47,722 nucleotides of DNA, from contig NZ_FUYM01000020.1 of assembly GCF_900167915.1 (NCBI RefSeq), positions 1 to 47,722 on the forward strand, read 5' to 3'. The position numbers were made by a program, and so were the translations under genes. The stretch is from Rhizorhabdus histidinilytica (lineage in GTDB: Bacteria > Pseudomonadota > Alphaproteobacteria > Sphingomonadales > Sphingomonadaceae). Shown piece after piece: positions 8,538 to 16,780 of this stretch (position 1 is the stretch's first letter; each line of letters starts with the position of its first letter). The notes beneath the pieces were generated by a model that was not told the DNA's origin, ran no database searches, and was given only the letters and a program-made list of their open reading frames with translations.

Positions 8538-8557
8538 AGTCCCCATTCTCAGGGACA
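8538..8557. promoter_or_regulatory. Palindromic operator 3 (AGTCCC-N8-GGGACA)
   Basis: A copy of the island's palindrome in the gap between the P450 start (8416) and the flavoprotein stop (8565). It presumably controls the P450-ferredoxin-GST unit. Confidence 0.75.
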
Positions 8558-8564
8558 CTTCTAC

Positions 8565-10280
8565 TTAAACCTCCTTTGATCCGGGGCATTTTCCAGCCAG
8601 GTCGCAGGCGGCCAGATAACTGCTGGTGAGCGCGGGTCCGAGTGACGCGCCCGGTCCCGGATAGGCTCCCTGAAAAACCGCGTCGGCGTCGTTGCCTACT
8701 GCGTAGAGTCCGGCAACCGGTCGGCCGTCGCGATCGATCACGCGCGCATGTGCGTCGGTCCGCAGGCCGCGACTGGTGCCGAGGCTGCCCGCGAAGATTT
8801 GCACCGCATAGAAAGGGGGCTTCGACACGGGTGCAAGGCAGGGATTTGGTTGCCGAAGCGGATCACCCATGGAGCGATCATAGACCGTCGCTCCCTTGCC
8901 CTGTTCCCGATCCACTCCTCGCGCGGCATCCGCATTATAGCGCTCGACGGTCGTTCGCAGTGCCGCCGGTTCGATCGCCAGCCGCATCGCCAGCGCCTCG
9001 ATCGATCGGCTGCGGATCAGATAGCCGTCGGCAAGCAACCGGTGCTTGGGAAAGGGCCAAGGGCGGGCATGGCCGAGACCATAGGCCCTGAGCGCGGTGG
9101 CGTCACAGATCAGCCAACATGGATTGCGCACCGATTGCCGAGCGGGATCGTGCATTGCGCGGACGAAATCATGATAGGTTGTGGCTTCATCGACAAAGCG
9201 ATTGCCTTGCTGATCGACGGCGATTACGCCCGGCTTGGCCCGGTCGCTGACCAGATGGGGGAAGGTTCGTTGCGACCCATCGGCTTTCGTCCACCGCGAT
9301 ACCGGCGACCAATAGGCGCTGTCCCGGCCATCGGTCCTCGACAGCAACCCACGGACGGACAAGCCCAGTCGTATGCCGTCCCCGGTCGTCTCGGGCACGC
9401 CCACTGCAAGATGGTGCTCCGGGGAGGGAATCCATGTGTTGATCATGTCGCGATCATGCCCAAAACCGCCAGCCGCCAGGACGATGCCCCGAGTTGCCGC
9501 AATCCGCACCGATTTCCCTCCGCGACGGATCTCCACGCCGCGAATGCTCTCCGCCTCTTCGATCAGTCGCTCTGCGGGCGCGTCGACGATGATCCGCACG
9601 CCCAGGGTGCGGAGTGATTTCAGCATCCGGCCGATCATGGCCTGGCCCAGCACCAGTCTCGTATCGCGGCCGTAGCGCAGCCGCCGGACACCATAAGCGA
9701 GCAGCTTGCCCGCGGTAAGGAGGAAGTCGGTCGGCGACCGAAAACTATTGCGCAATTGTGCGACGTCGGCGCCGCTGACCGCCATTCCGCCAAACAGGAG
9801 GGACTCTGGCCGCGGCGGGCGGATCAAGGCAAGGTCTTCGCCGAGCAGGCGCCCGTCATATTCTACGGTGTCGAGCGCACGGCTGCTGCGCGTGGCTTCG
9901 GGTTCTTCCGAATAATAATCGGGCGAGAAGGTGCGGGTCGAAAAGGCCAGGTCCGAATGGTCGCGGAGATAATCGATCGCTTCGGGTGCATGCGCCAGGA
10001 AGTTGGCGATCGCGGCCCGATCGCACTGCGGACCGATGATGGCGCACAGATAAGCCATGGCGCTGTCGACGGAATCGTCGAAACCCGCCGCCCGCATCAA
10101 GCTGTTTGCGGGAACCCATATTCCGCCGCCAGAGAGGGCCGTCGTTCCGCCGAGCAGAGGCGCCTTTTCGACCAATATGACCCGAAGGCCCTTCGAGGCC
10201 GCCACGATCGCCGCCGCCATGCCCGCCGCACCGGATCCGACGACCGCAACGTCGCAGTCGATTAGGGTCGGCGCGCCCAT
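8565..10280 (-). CDS. FAD-dependent dehydrogenase A (3-ketosteroid-1-dehydrogenase/fumarate-reductase family)
   Basis: A 571-residue flavoprotein with an N-terminal Rossmann fold (G15-S-G-A-A-G20, then the acidic VEK) and the C-terminal KstD-type segment Y540-PGPGASLGP. In ketosteroid dehydrogenase the equivalent Tyr and Gly help polarise the substrate carbonyl. The family removes or adds two hydrogens next to a ketone or in an enoyl system, so desaturation of a cyclic ketone is the most natural guess; steroid itself is not implied. An in-frame start at 10337 exists, but ATG 10280 begins the fold cleanly and lies one base after the hydrolase stop. That makes this the last gene of the operon starting at 14204. 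Three further family members are in the window. Confidence 0.86.
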   Translation of the reverse strand: MGAPTLIDCDVAVVGSGAAGMAAAIVAASKGLRVILVEKAPLLGGTTALSGGGIWVPANSLMRAAGFDDSVDSAMAYLCAIIGPQCDRAAIANFLAHAPEAIDYLRDHSDLAFSTRTFSPDYYSEEPEATRSSRALDTVEYDGRLLGEDLALIRPPRPESLLFGGMAVSGADVAQLRNSFRSPTDFLLTAGKLLAYGVRRLRYGRDTRLVLGQAMIGRMLKSLRTLGVRIIVDAPAERLIEEAESIRGVEIRRGGKSVRIAATRGIVLAAGGFGHDRDMINTWIPSPEHHLAVGVPETTGDGIRLGLSVRGLLSRTDGRDSAYWSPVSRWTKADGSQRTFPHLVSDRAKPGVIAVDQQGNRFVDEATTYHDFVRAMHDPARQSVRNPCWLICDATALRAYGLGHARPWPFPKHRLLADGYLIRSRSIEALAMRLAIEPAALRTTVERYNADAARGVDREQGKGATVYDRSMGDPLRQPNPCLAPVSKPPFYAVQIFAGSLGTSRGLRTDAHARVIDRDGRPVAGLYAVGNDADAVFQGAYPGPGASLGPALTSSYLAACDLAGKCPGSKEV

Positions 10281-10281
10281 G

Positions 10282-11079
10282 TCAGGCCGACGGCTTCGCC
10301 GCCGAGCGATGCGCGTCGGAGAAGAGGCGCCAGACATCTGCTGGCGCTTCGACGGGAACCTGATGACCGGCGCCGCCGATAATCGTCACTGGCACGCCGA
10401 GCTCCGCGAAATCCGCTGATGGGGCCAGAGGATCGGCTTCTCCGGTCGCGAAAGCCACTGGGCAGCGCGCGGCATCGACGATCGTCCTGACGCCGAGCGA
10501 TGCCGTCCCGAAGACCCTGCCGTCCATCGCTAGACGGTAACTGCCGTCCCGCTCGACGATCCCGGCGTCGGCCGACCGACGTATCCTCGCGGCGGAGGCG
10601 TCAAGCCCCGATACGCGCAGGTAGCGACCGAGCGCCTCATCGCGGCTGGGCAGCCACTTGACCGGATTGCGCGCCACGGCCCGACCCTTTTCGATCTCCT
10701 CGGGGCTCCACTTCATCTTGACTGACAAGGCGAGCACGTCATCGACCTCTACGCCAAACCATCCGGAGCCGAGAAACGCGCCTAGCAGCCCCCCAAGCGA
10801 ATGGCCGATGATGCTGACCCGCGCGCCGGGCGCGATCAGTCCTGCAAGATCCGCCGCCATTGTGCCGAACGAATAATTGTCGCGATGATCGGAGCGCCCA
10901 TGTCCGCGCAGGTCGGGAACGACGATCTTGCCGGGCCAGCTTTGGATGGCCAGTTCGAGCAATGGATCCCAGACGGCACCATTGGCGCCAAGCCCGTGGA
11001 CGAGCAGCAACACCGCGTCGCCGCCGCCATGCTGCTCCGACCAGATGCCATCCGCCGATTTGCTGCCGTCCATCTTCAT
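10282..11079 (-). CDS. Alpha/beta-hydrolase
   Basis: A 265-residue alpha/beta-hydrolase. The catalytic triad is readable: nucleophile S94 in GHSLGG, D216 in GEADPLAP and H239 in GGAGHQ. The oxyanion segment HGLGANG is at about 28-34. The family includes esterases, lactonases, enol-lactonases and C-C hydrolases of ring-cleavage products, and the sequence alone does not choose between them. GGGAGAG precedes the ATG at 11079. It lies between a crotonase and a flavoprotein gene in a tight operon, so cleavage of an ester, lactone or 1,3-diketone intermediate is plausible. Confidence 0.88.
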   Translation of the reverse strand: MKMDGSKSADGIWSEQHGGGDAVLLLVHGLGANGAVWDPLLELAIQSWPGKIVVPDLRGHGRSDHRDNYSFGTMAADLAGLIAPGARVSIIGHSLGGLLGAFLGSGWFGVEVDDVLALSVKMKWSPEEIEKGRAVARNPVKWLPSRDEALGRYLRVSGLDASAARIRRSADAGIVERDGSYRLAMDGRVFGTASLGVRTIVDAARCPVAFATGEADPLAPSADFAELGVPVTIIGGAGHQVPVEAPADVWRLFSDAHRSAAKPSA

Positions 11080-11110
11080 GTCTCTCCCGTGAATCTGGCG
11101 TGCACGTCGT

Positions 11111-11887
11111 TTATTTTCTGCGGCTGTTCAGGAACGCGTCGACCGCTTTCAGATGATCCGGGTGCTGCTGCGTCGCGAGTTCATAGGCGATATAGGTGTC
11201 CATGCTCGACTGGACGAGCTTCTTCAGCGCTATGTTGACCGAGGCTTTGGTCATCGCGACCGCAAGCTGCGGCTTGGACGCGATCTTCCCCGCGAGCTGG
11301 CCGATCCGCTCGTCGAGCGTGGCAGCGGCGACAACTTCGTTGACCAGCCCGTAGCGTTCGGCCTGGACCGCTCCCATCAATTCGCCGCTAAGCAGGAACT
11401 GCTTTGCACGGGCATAGCCCGCCAGTTGCGGCCAGATCACCGACGCGCCATCGCCGGTCGACAGCCCCACAGTGACATGTGGATCGCCGATCCGCGCCGG
11501 TTCGCTGGCGATCACCATGTCGCAATATAAGGCGATGGTGGCGCCCCAGCCCACCGCGTCGCCATGCAGCCGGCAGATGATGGGCTTGGGGCAGGACAGG
11601 ATGGCGAGGACGGTTTCCGCGAACAGTTCGAGTTCACGTTGGAAGGTCAGCGCGGTGAAGGATTCCTCAAGGGACAAGTCGCCGCCGACGCAGAAGGCCC
11701 GGCCTTGCCCGGCCAATATCGCGACGCGGCTGTCGGCATCATCGGAAAGCGCGCGCAACAGCCGCAGGAATTCGCGCGACATCTCGGCGGTAAGCGCATT
11801 GAGCTTGTCGGGCCGATTGAACGCTATAGTGACGATCGGGCCGTCCGTCCGGACGAGAATATCCTCGCAGGCCGATTCGATGGTCAC
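11111..11887 (-). CDS. Crotonase-family protein 2
   Basis: A 258-residue crotonase. The GTG start at 11887 overlaps the acyl-CoA synthetase stop by four bases (GTGA) and follows GGAGGA, so I prefer it to an in-frame upstream start at 11914. Oxyanion segments are CVGGD (66-70) and VGWG (112-115). As in the crotonase at 95-892, the classical catalytic glutamates are replaced (H137 and Q163) and D146 is in STGDG, all in the same register. Translational coupling to an acyl-CoA synthetase implies it acts on the CoA ester made by that enzyme. Hydration, isomerisation and hydrolytic ring opening are all possible. Confidence 0.88.
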   Translation of the reverse strand: MTIESACEDILVRTDGPIVTIAFNRPDKLNALTAEMSREFLRLLRALSDDADSRVAILAGQGRAFCVGGDLSLEESFTALTFQRELELFAETVLAILSCPKPIICRLHGDAVGWGATIALYCDMVIASEPARIGDPHVTVGLSTGDGASVIWPQLAGYARAKQFLLSGELMGAVQAERYGLVNEVVAAATLDERIGQLAGKIASKPQLAVAMTKASVNIALKKLVQSSMDTYIAYELATQQHPDHLKAVDAFLNSRRK

Positions 11888-13443
11888 GCAATCCTCCGCT
11901 GCATGGCCTGCCAATAGGGCTCACGCAGGACCGCCTTTAGCAGCTTGCCGGTCGGATTGCGTGGCAGTGCCGGCAGAAAGTCGACCGAGGTCGGCCGCTT
12001 GTAACCCGCCAGCAGCGTCGCCGAGTATCCAATCAGTTCCTCGGCGGTCGCCTGCTGGCCCGGCTTCAACGCGACGATCGCCTTGACCGTCTCGCCCCAG
12101 CGCTCGCTCGGCACGCCGATCACCGCGACTTCGGCCACGGCGGGATGCGATGCGAGGACATTCTCCACCTCGGTCGGATAGACATTCTCCCCGCCCGAGA
12201 TGATCACGTCCTTGAGCCGGTCGGTGAGGAAGATATAGCCCTCGGCATCGATATACCCGCCGTCGCCGGTTTTCAGCCAGCCGTCCGCGGTGATCGTCCG
12301 CGCGGTTGCCTCGGGCATATTGTAATAGCCGAGCATATTCTGGCCCGATCGGGTCCAGAGTTCACCGAACGCGCCGGGCGCCTGCTCCTCGCCGGTTTCC
12401 GGATCGACCACCTTGAGCTCGATGCCGGGATAGGCCTTGCCCACCGAGCGCAGCAGCGCCGCGCGCGGACCATTGGGGTCGTGGTCCTCGGGATCGAGCT
12501 GAGCAAAGCCGCCGGTCGTCTCGGCCAGGCCGTAATTCTGGATGAAGGCCGCATCGAATACCGCCATCGAGTCCAGCAGATTCTTCTCGGTGATCGGCGA
12601 GCCGGTATAGTTGATCTGGCGGACGCTGGCCGTCTTGTCTCGCGCGCCAGGCACCGCGCAGATTGCCGCCAGCATCGCCGGCACGAACATGCTGACCGTC
12701 ACCCCCTCGCGCGCGATCGTGTCGAGCACCGACCGTGCCTCGAACTGCCGCACCGTGACCGACTTACAGCCGTTAATCATGCCGCAGAGCGACCAGCCCG
12801 TGCCGCCGCTGTGGAACAGCGGCATCGTGAGCAGGCTCACATCGTCGCGAACGATCCCATAATAGCGGCTGGTGTCGCGCAGCAGGAATTCGGCGTTGGC
12901 CGCACTCCACAAAATGCCCTTGGGCCGGCCGGTGGTGCCGCTGGAATAGAAATGGATAGCAACATCGTCAGGCTTAGGATGGACCATCGGATCGGCCGGA
13001 TCACCTGTGCCGCACCAGTCGAGATAGCCCCGCCACCGCCCATGGTCGCCGATGGCGATCATCTCGACTGCAGGAAGGTCCGCCTCGATCGAGGCGATCG
13101 TCGGGTGGAACTCCTCGCCCACGATCAGCAACCGCGAACCAGCGTCGCGCAGCGTTTCCAGGATTTCGGCGGCCGACAGGCGCCAGTTGATTGGCACGGG
13201 AATGACGTTCAGCAGCGCGCAGCCGAAAATGAACTCGAAATATTCGATGCAGTTGCGATCGATGAAGGATACCCGCTCCTGGGGCCGGATCCCGCTGCGC
13301 TGCAGCCCGTCGGCCACGCGGCGTGCATTGCGATACAGCTCGGTCCAGTCGAGCGCCTTGTCCTCCGACGACACGGCCAGCCGCTGAGGATCCTCGGCGG
13401 CGCGGACGCGGACGACATCCGCCACGGTATATTGCATCGTCAT
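11884..13443 (-). CDS. Acyl-CoA synthetase (AMP-forming)
   Basis: A 519-residue ANL-superfamily ligase that activates a carboxylic acid to its CoA thioester through an acyl-adenylate. The P-loop SSGTTGRPKG is at 167-176. The motif YGLAETTGG lies near the middle. TGDGGYID, LTDRLKDVI and SGGENVYP mark the hinge and C-terminal domain at about 397-430, and the catalytic lysine is in PTGKLLK near the end. The start could be ATG 13443 or ATG 13437; a TTG at 13449 is less likely. It begins only three bases after the SDR stop and overlaps the crotonase, so it is central in the 14204-8565 operon. The acid substrate is not evident. Confidence 0.93.
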   Translation of the reverse strand: MTMQYTVADVVRVRAAEDPQRLAVSSEDKALDWTELYRNARRVADGLQRSGIRPQERVSFIDRNCIEYFEFIFGCALLNVIPVPINWRLSAAEILETLRDAGSRLLIVGEEFHPTIASIEADLPAVEMIAIGDHGRWRGYLDWCGTGDPADPMVHPKPDDVAIHFYSSGTTGRPKGILWSAANAEFLLRDTSRYYGIVRDDVSLLTMPLFHSGGTGWSLCGMINGCKSVTVRQFEARSVLDTIAREGVTVSMFVPAMLAAICAVPGARDKTASVRQINYTGSPITEKNLLDSMAVFDAAFIQNYGLAETTGGFAQLDPEDHDPNGPRAALLRSVGKAYPGIELKVVDPETGEEQAPGAFGELWTRSGQNMLGYYNMPEATARTITADGWLKTGDGGYIDAEGYIFLTDRLKDVIISGGENVYPTEVENVLASHPAVAEVAVIGVPSERWGETVKAIVALKPGQQATAEELIGYSATLLAGYKRPTSVDFLPALPRNPTGKLLKAVLREPYWQAMQRRIA

Positions 13444-13445
13444 TC

Positions 13446-14204
13446 TCAACCAATTTGACCGGTCGGCCTGATCAACATCTCGTTGATCTGGACGTGGCTC
13501 GGCGTTGACAGAAGATAGGCCACCGCATCGGCGACATCATCGGGGGTCAGCCGCTGGAACGGCAGCGCTTCGGTCGGATCTTCGCCCGTACGGACGAACA
13601 ATTTGTGGAATTCGGTGGCGACGGTGCCTGGCGATATGTTGGCCACCTTTGTTGGGCTGCGGATTTCCGCAAGTTCGAGGCGCAGCGCTTCCATGATCGC
13701 GCGAACCGCATGCTTGGACGCGGCGTACATGCCATAACCGCCGGCCGGTATGCGGTGCGCGGCCATCGACGAGATGGTGACGATCGCCGTATCCAGCCGA
13801 TTGTCGAAAAATGGCAACGCCTCGCGAATGCACAGCGCGGTACCCAGCACGTTGATGTCGAGCACCTGTCGCAGCTCGGTGGTGTCGAACGTCCCAATCG
13901 CGCTCTGATAGCCGACCCCGGCGTTGTTTATCAGCACGTCCAGGCCGCCTACGCGGTTTCGCACTTCGTCGAACAGAGCCGAGATCGCAGCGGGATCGCC
14001 GATGTCGCAGTTGATCGGCGTGGCCTTGCCCCCGCGCGCGCGGACATTCTCGGCGACGGCTTCGAGTCGGTCCGCGCGGCGGCCAACCAGAACGACCGAC
14101 AGACCCATCTCGGCGACCTGATAGGCGACGGCCTCGCCGATACCGGTCGTGGCCCCCGTCACCATCGCAACCTTGCCCTTCCAGCGGGATTTATCGTTCG
14201 TCAC
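13446..14204 (-). CDS. Short-chain dehydrogenase/reductase 2
   Basis: A 252-residue classical SDR. The cofactor motif TGATTGIG is at 16-23, NNAG at about 93-96, and the catalytic residues are N118, S145/S146, Y160 and K164. The basic pair GRR after the second strand suggests NADP(H), unlike the SDR at 1788-2546, which carries Asp there. It begins at a GTG (14204) and is the first gene of a five-gene operon leading to an acyl-CoA synthetase. Its operator (14267-14286) lies inside the end of the upstream flavoprotein gene. Carbonyl reduction or alcohol oxidation of an early intermediate is likely. Confidence 0.9.
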   Translation of the reverse strand: MTNDKSRWKGKVAMVTGATTGIGEAVAYQVAEMGLSVVLVGRRADRLEAVAENVRARGGKATPINCDIGDPAAISALFDEVRNRVGGLDVLINNAGVGYQSAIGTFDTTELRQVLDINVLGTALCIREALPFFDNRLDTAIVTISSMAAHRIPAGGYGMYAASKHAVRAIMEALRLELAEIRSPTKVANISPGTVATEFHKLFVRTGEDPTEALPFQRLTPDDVADAVAYLLSTPSHVQINEMLIRPTGQIG

Positions 14205-14255
14205 AGCCTGTCGGATCGCTTTCTATCGGCATGGGCCTCACCCATATTGAGCATG

Positions 14256-15944
14256 CTATACCCGTATGTCCCGCGCCATGGGGACAGGTTCCCGGCGGGC
14301 TTCGACGAACCTGATCGACACCGCGTCGCGGGCGGCGAGATAGCCGAAGACCAGGCTTCGGCCGATCGCCATGCCGCTGTTATAGCCGCAACCCATCTCG
14401 ATCCGCGCGGCGGCGTTACCGATCGCGTAGAGCCCCGGAACGGCTCGATCGGCCATGTCGATCACCTGTCCCGCCGCGCCGGTCTTCAACCCCGCCGACG
14501 CCAGCCCCGTTCCAACCCGACCGAGCCGGATAGCGTAGTAAGGCGGCGCCGTGAGCGGCCCCAGATTGGGATTGGGCAACCGGCTGTCGCCCCATCCGTT
14601 GCTCCACGGTTTCGATCCTCGCGCGAAGTCCGGATCGACGCCCTCGGCCGCATTCGCGTTGAAACGCCCGATCGTCGCCGCCAATCCCGCGGCATCGATG
14701 CCGGCCAGCGCAGCCAGTTCCTCGATCGAATCGGCGACCATTGCCATGCCCTCGGGCAGCGGATCCTCGGGTGCGATGGTGCCGATCGAATATTTGCTCT
14801 TGTAGGTCTGGTCGAAGACGAACCAGGCTGGCCAGTTCGGAAAGCGCTGACGATGGCCGTCGAACGCATAGGCGGTGCTGCTGTAGGTGTGGAAAAAGGA
14901 CTCGTCGCCGAAACGCCGCCCCTCGGCATTGACCATAACGCAATGCGGCAGCCCCATGATCATCATGCGGTACAGCGGACGACCGCCCCAGCTTTCCCCG
15001 GGAATGTGGATACCGACATGCCGCGAGCAGCCCTGCGGCAAGGTCGTCGCGGTCTTGGCGCGAAACTGCGACGCCAGCCGGAAATGATCGCCGGTAATCG
15101 TGGGCGGGGTGAGGCTGTACATGTCCCTGATGAACTCGTGCGCCTCGACGAGTTCGGGCGACCAGTCATAGGCCCCGGTCGCGAGGATCACGGCGTCGGC
15201 GCGAACCCGCCGCTCGCGATCGGGGCCGCCGACGATCAGGCCCTCGACCCGATCTTCGCCGATCAGGCGCAGCGCGGGCGAGGCGGTCCACATATCGACG
15301 CCGCGTTCGGCCGCCATGTGGACGAGATTGGCGATCAGCCCCGATCCCATGCACCGTTCGCCACGCCCGGCCCTGTCCGCTTTCCGACGCGCGATCCCGT
15401 CGGGATCGACCGCCGCGCGGGTCAATTCGGCATTGGTCAGCAGGCTGCCGCCATGCTGGGTCGTCATCGTGCCCTGGCCGACCGTCGTCCGCTCGGCCCA
15501 GGCCCCGAGCAGCGTCGCCGGGAACGGCAAGGGTTCGAGATATCGCCCATCGGCTTTCGAGCCGGGCGCGTCGGGGAAATAATAATCGGCGAAGCCGTCG
15601 ATCGGGCTCAGCCCGAGACCGAGACCGATCAGATACGCGATCGCCTCGCTGCCGCGCTCGACATAGGCGCGGCGATTCTCGACGCTGCCCATCCCCGCTG
15701 AAAGAAAATCCATATAGGCCAGGGCGTCCGCGACCGAATCGGCGGCGTCGCCCTGCGGCTGAAGCGGATTGGGCGCGACCCAGATCTGGCCCCCGGTGAG
15801 CGCCGTGACGCCGCCGAGCTTGTCGTCCTTTTCAACAACCAGGACGCGCGCGCCACGCTCCGCGGCGACCACCGCTGCGGCAAGTCCCCCAGCGCCCGAT
15901 CCGACGCAGACGATGTCGTAGCTATCGTCCCAATCCGGCATCAT
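14256..15944 (-). CDS. FAD-dependent dehydrogenase B (FAD-binding fumarate-reductase/KstD superfamily)
   Basis: A 562-residue flavoprotein with the Rossmann motif G15-S-G-A-G-G20, LGGVTALTGG shortly after, and a C-terminal FAD segment GLYAIGNAA. The segment where KstD enzymes carry Y-P-G-x-G is Y521-NSGMAIG here, so the active site differs from flavoproteins A and C. It probably oxidises or reduces a different intermediate. ATGATG at 15944 follows GGGAGCGG. It is a single-gene unit with its own operator at 16007-16026. Its last codons contain the operator of the next operon (14267-14286), so coding sequence and regulatory site overlap there. Confidence 0.85.
   Translation of the reverse strand: MMPDWDDSYDIVCVGSGAGGLAAAVVAAERGARVLVVEKDDKLGGVTALTGGQIWVAPNPLQPQGDAADSVADALAYMDFLSAGMGSVENRRAYVERGSEAIAYLIGLGLGLSPIDGFADYYFPDAPGSKADGRYLEPLPFPATLLGAWAERTTVGQGTMTTQHGGSLLTNAELTRAAVDPDGIARRKADRAGRGERCMGSGLIANLVHMAAERGVDMWTASPALRLIGEDRVEGLIVGGPDRERRVRADAVILATGAYDWSPELVEAHEFIRDMYSLTPPTITGDHFRLASQFRAKTATTLPQGCSRHVGIHIPGESWGGRPLYRMMIMGLPHCVMVNAEGRRFGDESFFHTYSSTAYAFDGHRQRFPNWPAWFVFDQTYKSKYSIGTIAPEDPLPEGMAMVADSIEELAALAGIDAAGLAATIGRFNANAAEGVDPDFARGSKPWSNGWGDSRLPNPNLGPLTAPPYYAIRLGRVGTGLASAGLKTGAAGQVIDMADRAVPGLYAIGNAAARIEMGCGYNSGMAIGRSLVFGYLAARDAVSIRFVEARREPVPMARDIRV
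14267..14286. promoter_or_regulatory. Palindromic operator 4 (TGTCCC-N8-GGGACA)
   Basis: A perfect consensus copy, centred about 72 bases before the SDR start at 14204. It is embedded in the last codons of flavoprotein B. It presumably drives the SDR-synthetase-crotonase-hydrolase-flavoprotein operon. Confidence 0.78.
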
Positions 15945-16006
15945 CCGCTCCCATTGCGCATCACTTTGGACGCACGTGCCGTTCTAGAGATGTCGACGGC
16001 TGCCAA

Positions 16007-16026
16007 TGTCCCCTGAAGGCGGGACC
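16007..16026. promoter_or_regulatory. Palindromic operator 5 (TGTCCC-N8-GGGACC)
   Basis: A copy about 72 bases before flavoprotein B (start 15944). It lies in the gap before the stop of the MarR-type gene. Confidence 0.75.
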
Positions 16027-16036
16027 CGCCTGAAGG

Positions 16037-16570
16037 TTACGCCTCGTCGGCGATCGAGCGCCAGTCCTTGTCGGATCCGAACAGCTCGTTCGATCGGTCC
16101 ACGAGCAGGTCCATGATCCTGCGCAAAGCCGCGCCGTCCTCGGGCGAAAGCTCCGACAACAGCATCCGCTCGCTCGCATATAGCAGCGGCACGACCTGAT
16201 TATAGATATCATGTCCGCGCTTGCTGAGGCTGAGCGCCACGCGTCGGCGGTCCGCGGTGTCGATCCGCCGGAGGACGAGCTTCTTGTTGCTCAGCTGATC
16301 GATCGCGCGACTGACGCTGACCTGATCCATCGCGGTCAGCTCCGCCAGCGCCTTGGCCGACAGCGGATAATGGGTTCCGAGGATCGCGACGATTCGCCAG
16401 TCAGCGACCGACAGGCCGAACAGTTCGCCATACATGCGCTCGAGCATGCGGCTGATCCGGTTCGCCACGACGCTGAACGCGTGCGGCAGCGAATGCTCTG
16501 GCGCGAAGCACGCTGGCGGGCGCGGATCGTGCGGCGCGTCGTCGCTTTCCTTGGCGCCCAGTCGGCTCAT
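16037..16570 (-). CDS. MarR-family transcriptional regulator
   Basis: A 177-residue winged-helix regulator. Residues about 30-130 carry the MarR fold: LSVADWRIVAILG, the helix-turn-helix SAKALAELTAMDQVSVSRAIDQL, and the wing DTADRRRVALSLSKRG. Such proteins usually repress and are released by aromatic or acyl-CoA ligands. ATG 16570 is preferred to an in-frame TTG at 16624. It is transcribed away from the LuxR-type gene, with a 210-base AT-richer region between them that has its own dyads. It ends 92 bases before flavoprotein B on the same strand. It could set the expression of the LuxR-type regulator, but this is inferred from layout only. Confidence 0.9.
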   Translation of the reverse strand: MSRLGAKESDDAPHDPRPPACFAPEHSLPHAFSVVANRISRMLERMYGELFGLSVADWRIVAILGTHYPLSAKALAELTAMDQVSVSRAIDQLSNKKLVLRRIDTADRRRVALSLSKRGHDIYNQVVPLLYASERMLLSELSPEDGAALRRIMDLLVDRSNELFGSDKDWRSIADEA

Positions 16571-16707
16571 CGAAGAATTAGCTCGCTCCACAGGTGATTC
16601 ACCCGCCCTTTGTCTCAGTCGCAACGCAAGAGTCGTGATGCGCAGAAGCGCACCGATCCCCTTAGCGTATCAGGCTTCGCACATCTCGCAACCGTCCCGA
16701 CAAATTA

Positions 16708-16738
16708 ATTACATATTGCAATAGATACGTTTTGTAAT
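16708..16738. promoter_or_regulatory. AT-rich dyads between the two regulator genes
   Basis: Two nested symmetries lie in the divergent MarR/LuxR gap (16571-16780): a perfect 10-base palindrome TATTGCAATA at 16714-16723, and ATTACA (16708-16713) with TGTAAT (16733-16738). The stretch is much richer in A and T than the flanking DNA. It is a good candidate for the promoters and MarR operator. No full copy of the GTCCC/GGGAC palindrome was seen here. Confidence 0.45.
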
Positions 16739-16780
16739 CATATTGCCGACTAACAAGACAACAAGCGAGGAGGGTGTGGA

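Noticed and set aside
12145-13458. 437-codon open frame opposite the acyl-CoA synthetase
   Set aside because: Antisense shadow of a gene with all ANL motifs.
13605-15701. 698-codon open frame opposite SDR 2 and flavoprotein B
   Set aside because: It spans two real genes and an operator on the other strand and has no domain.
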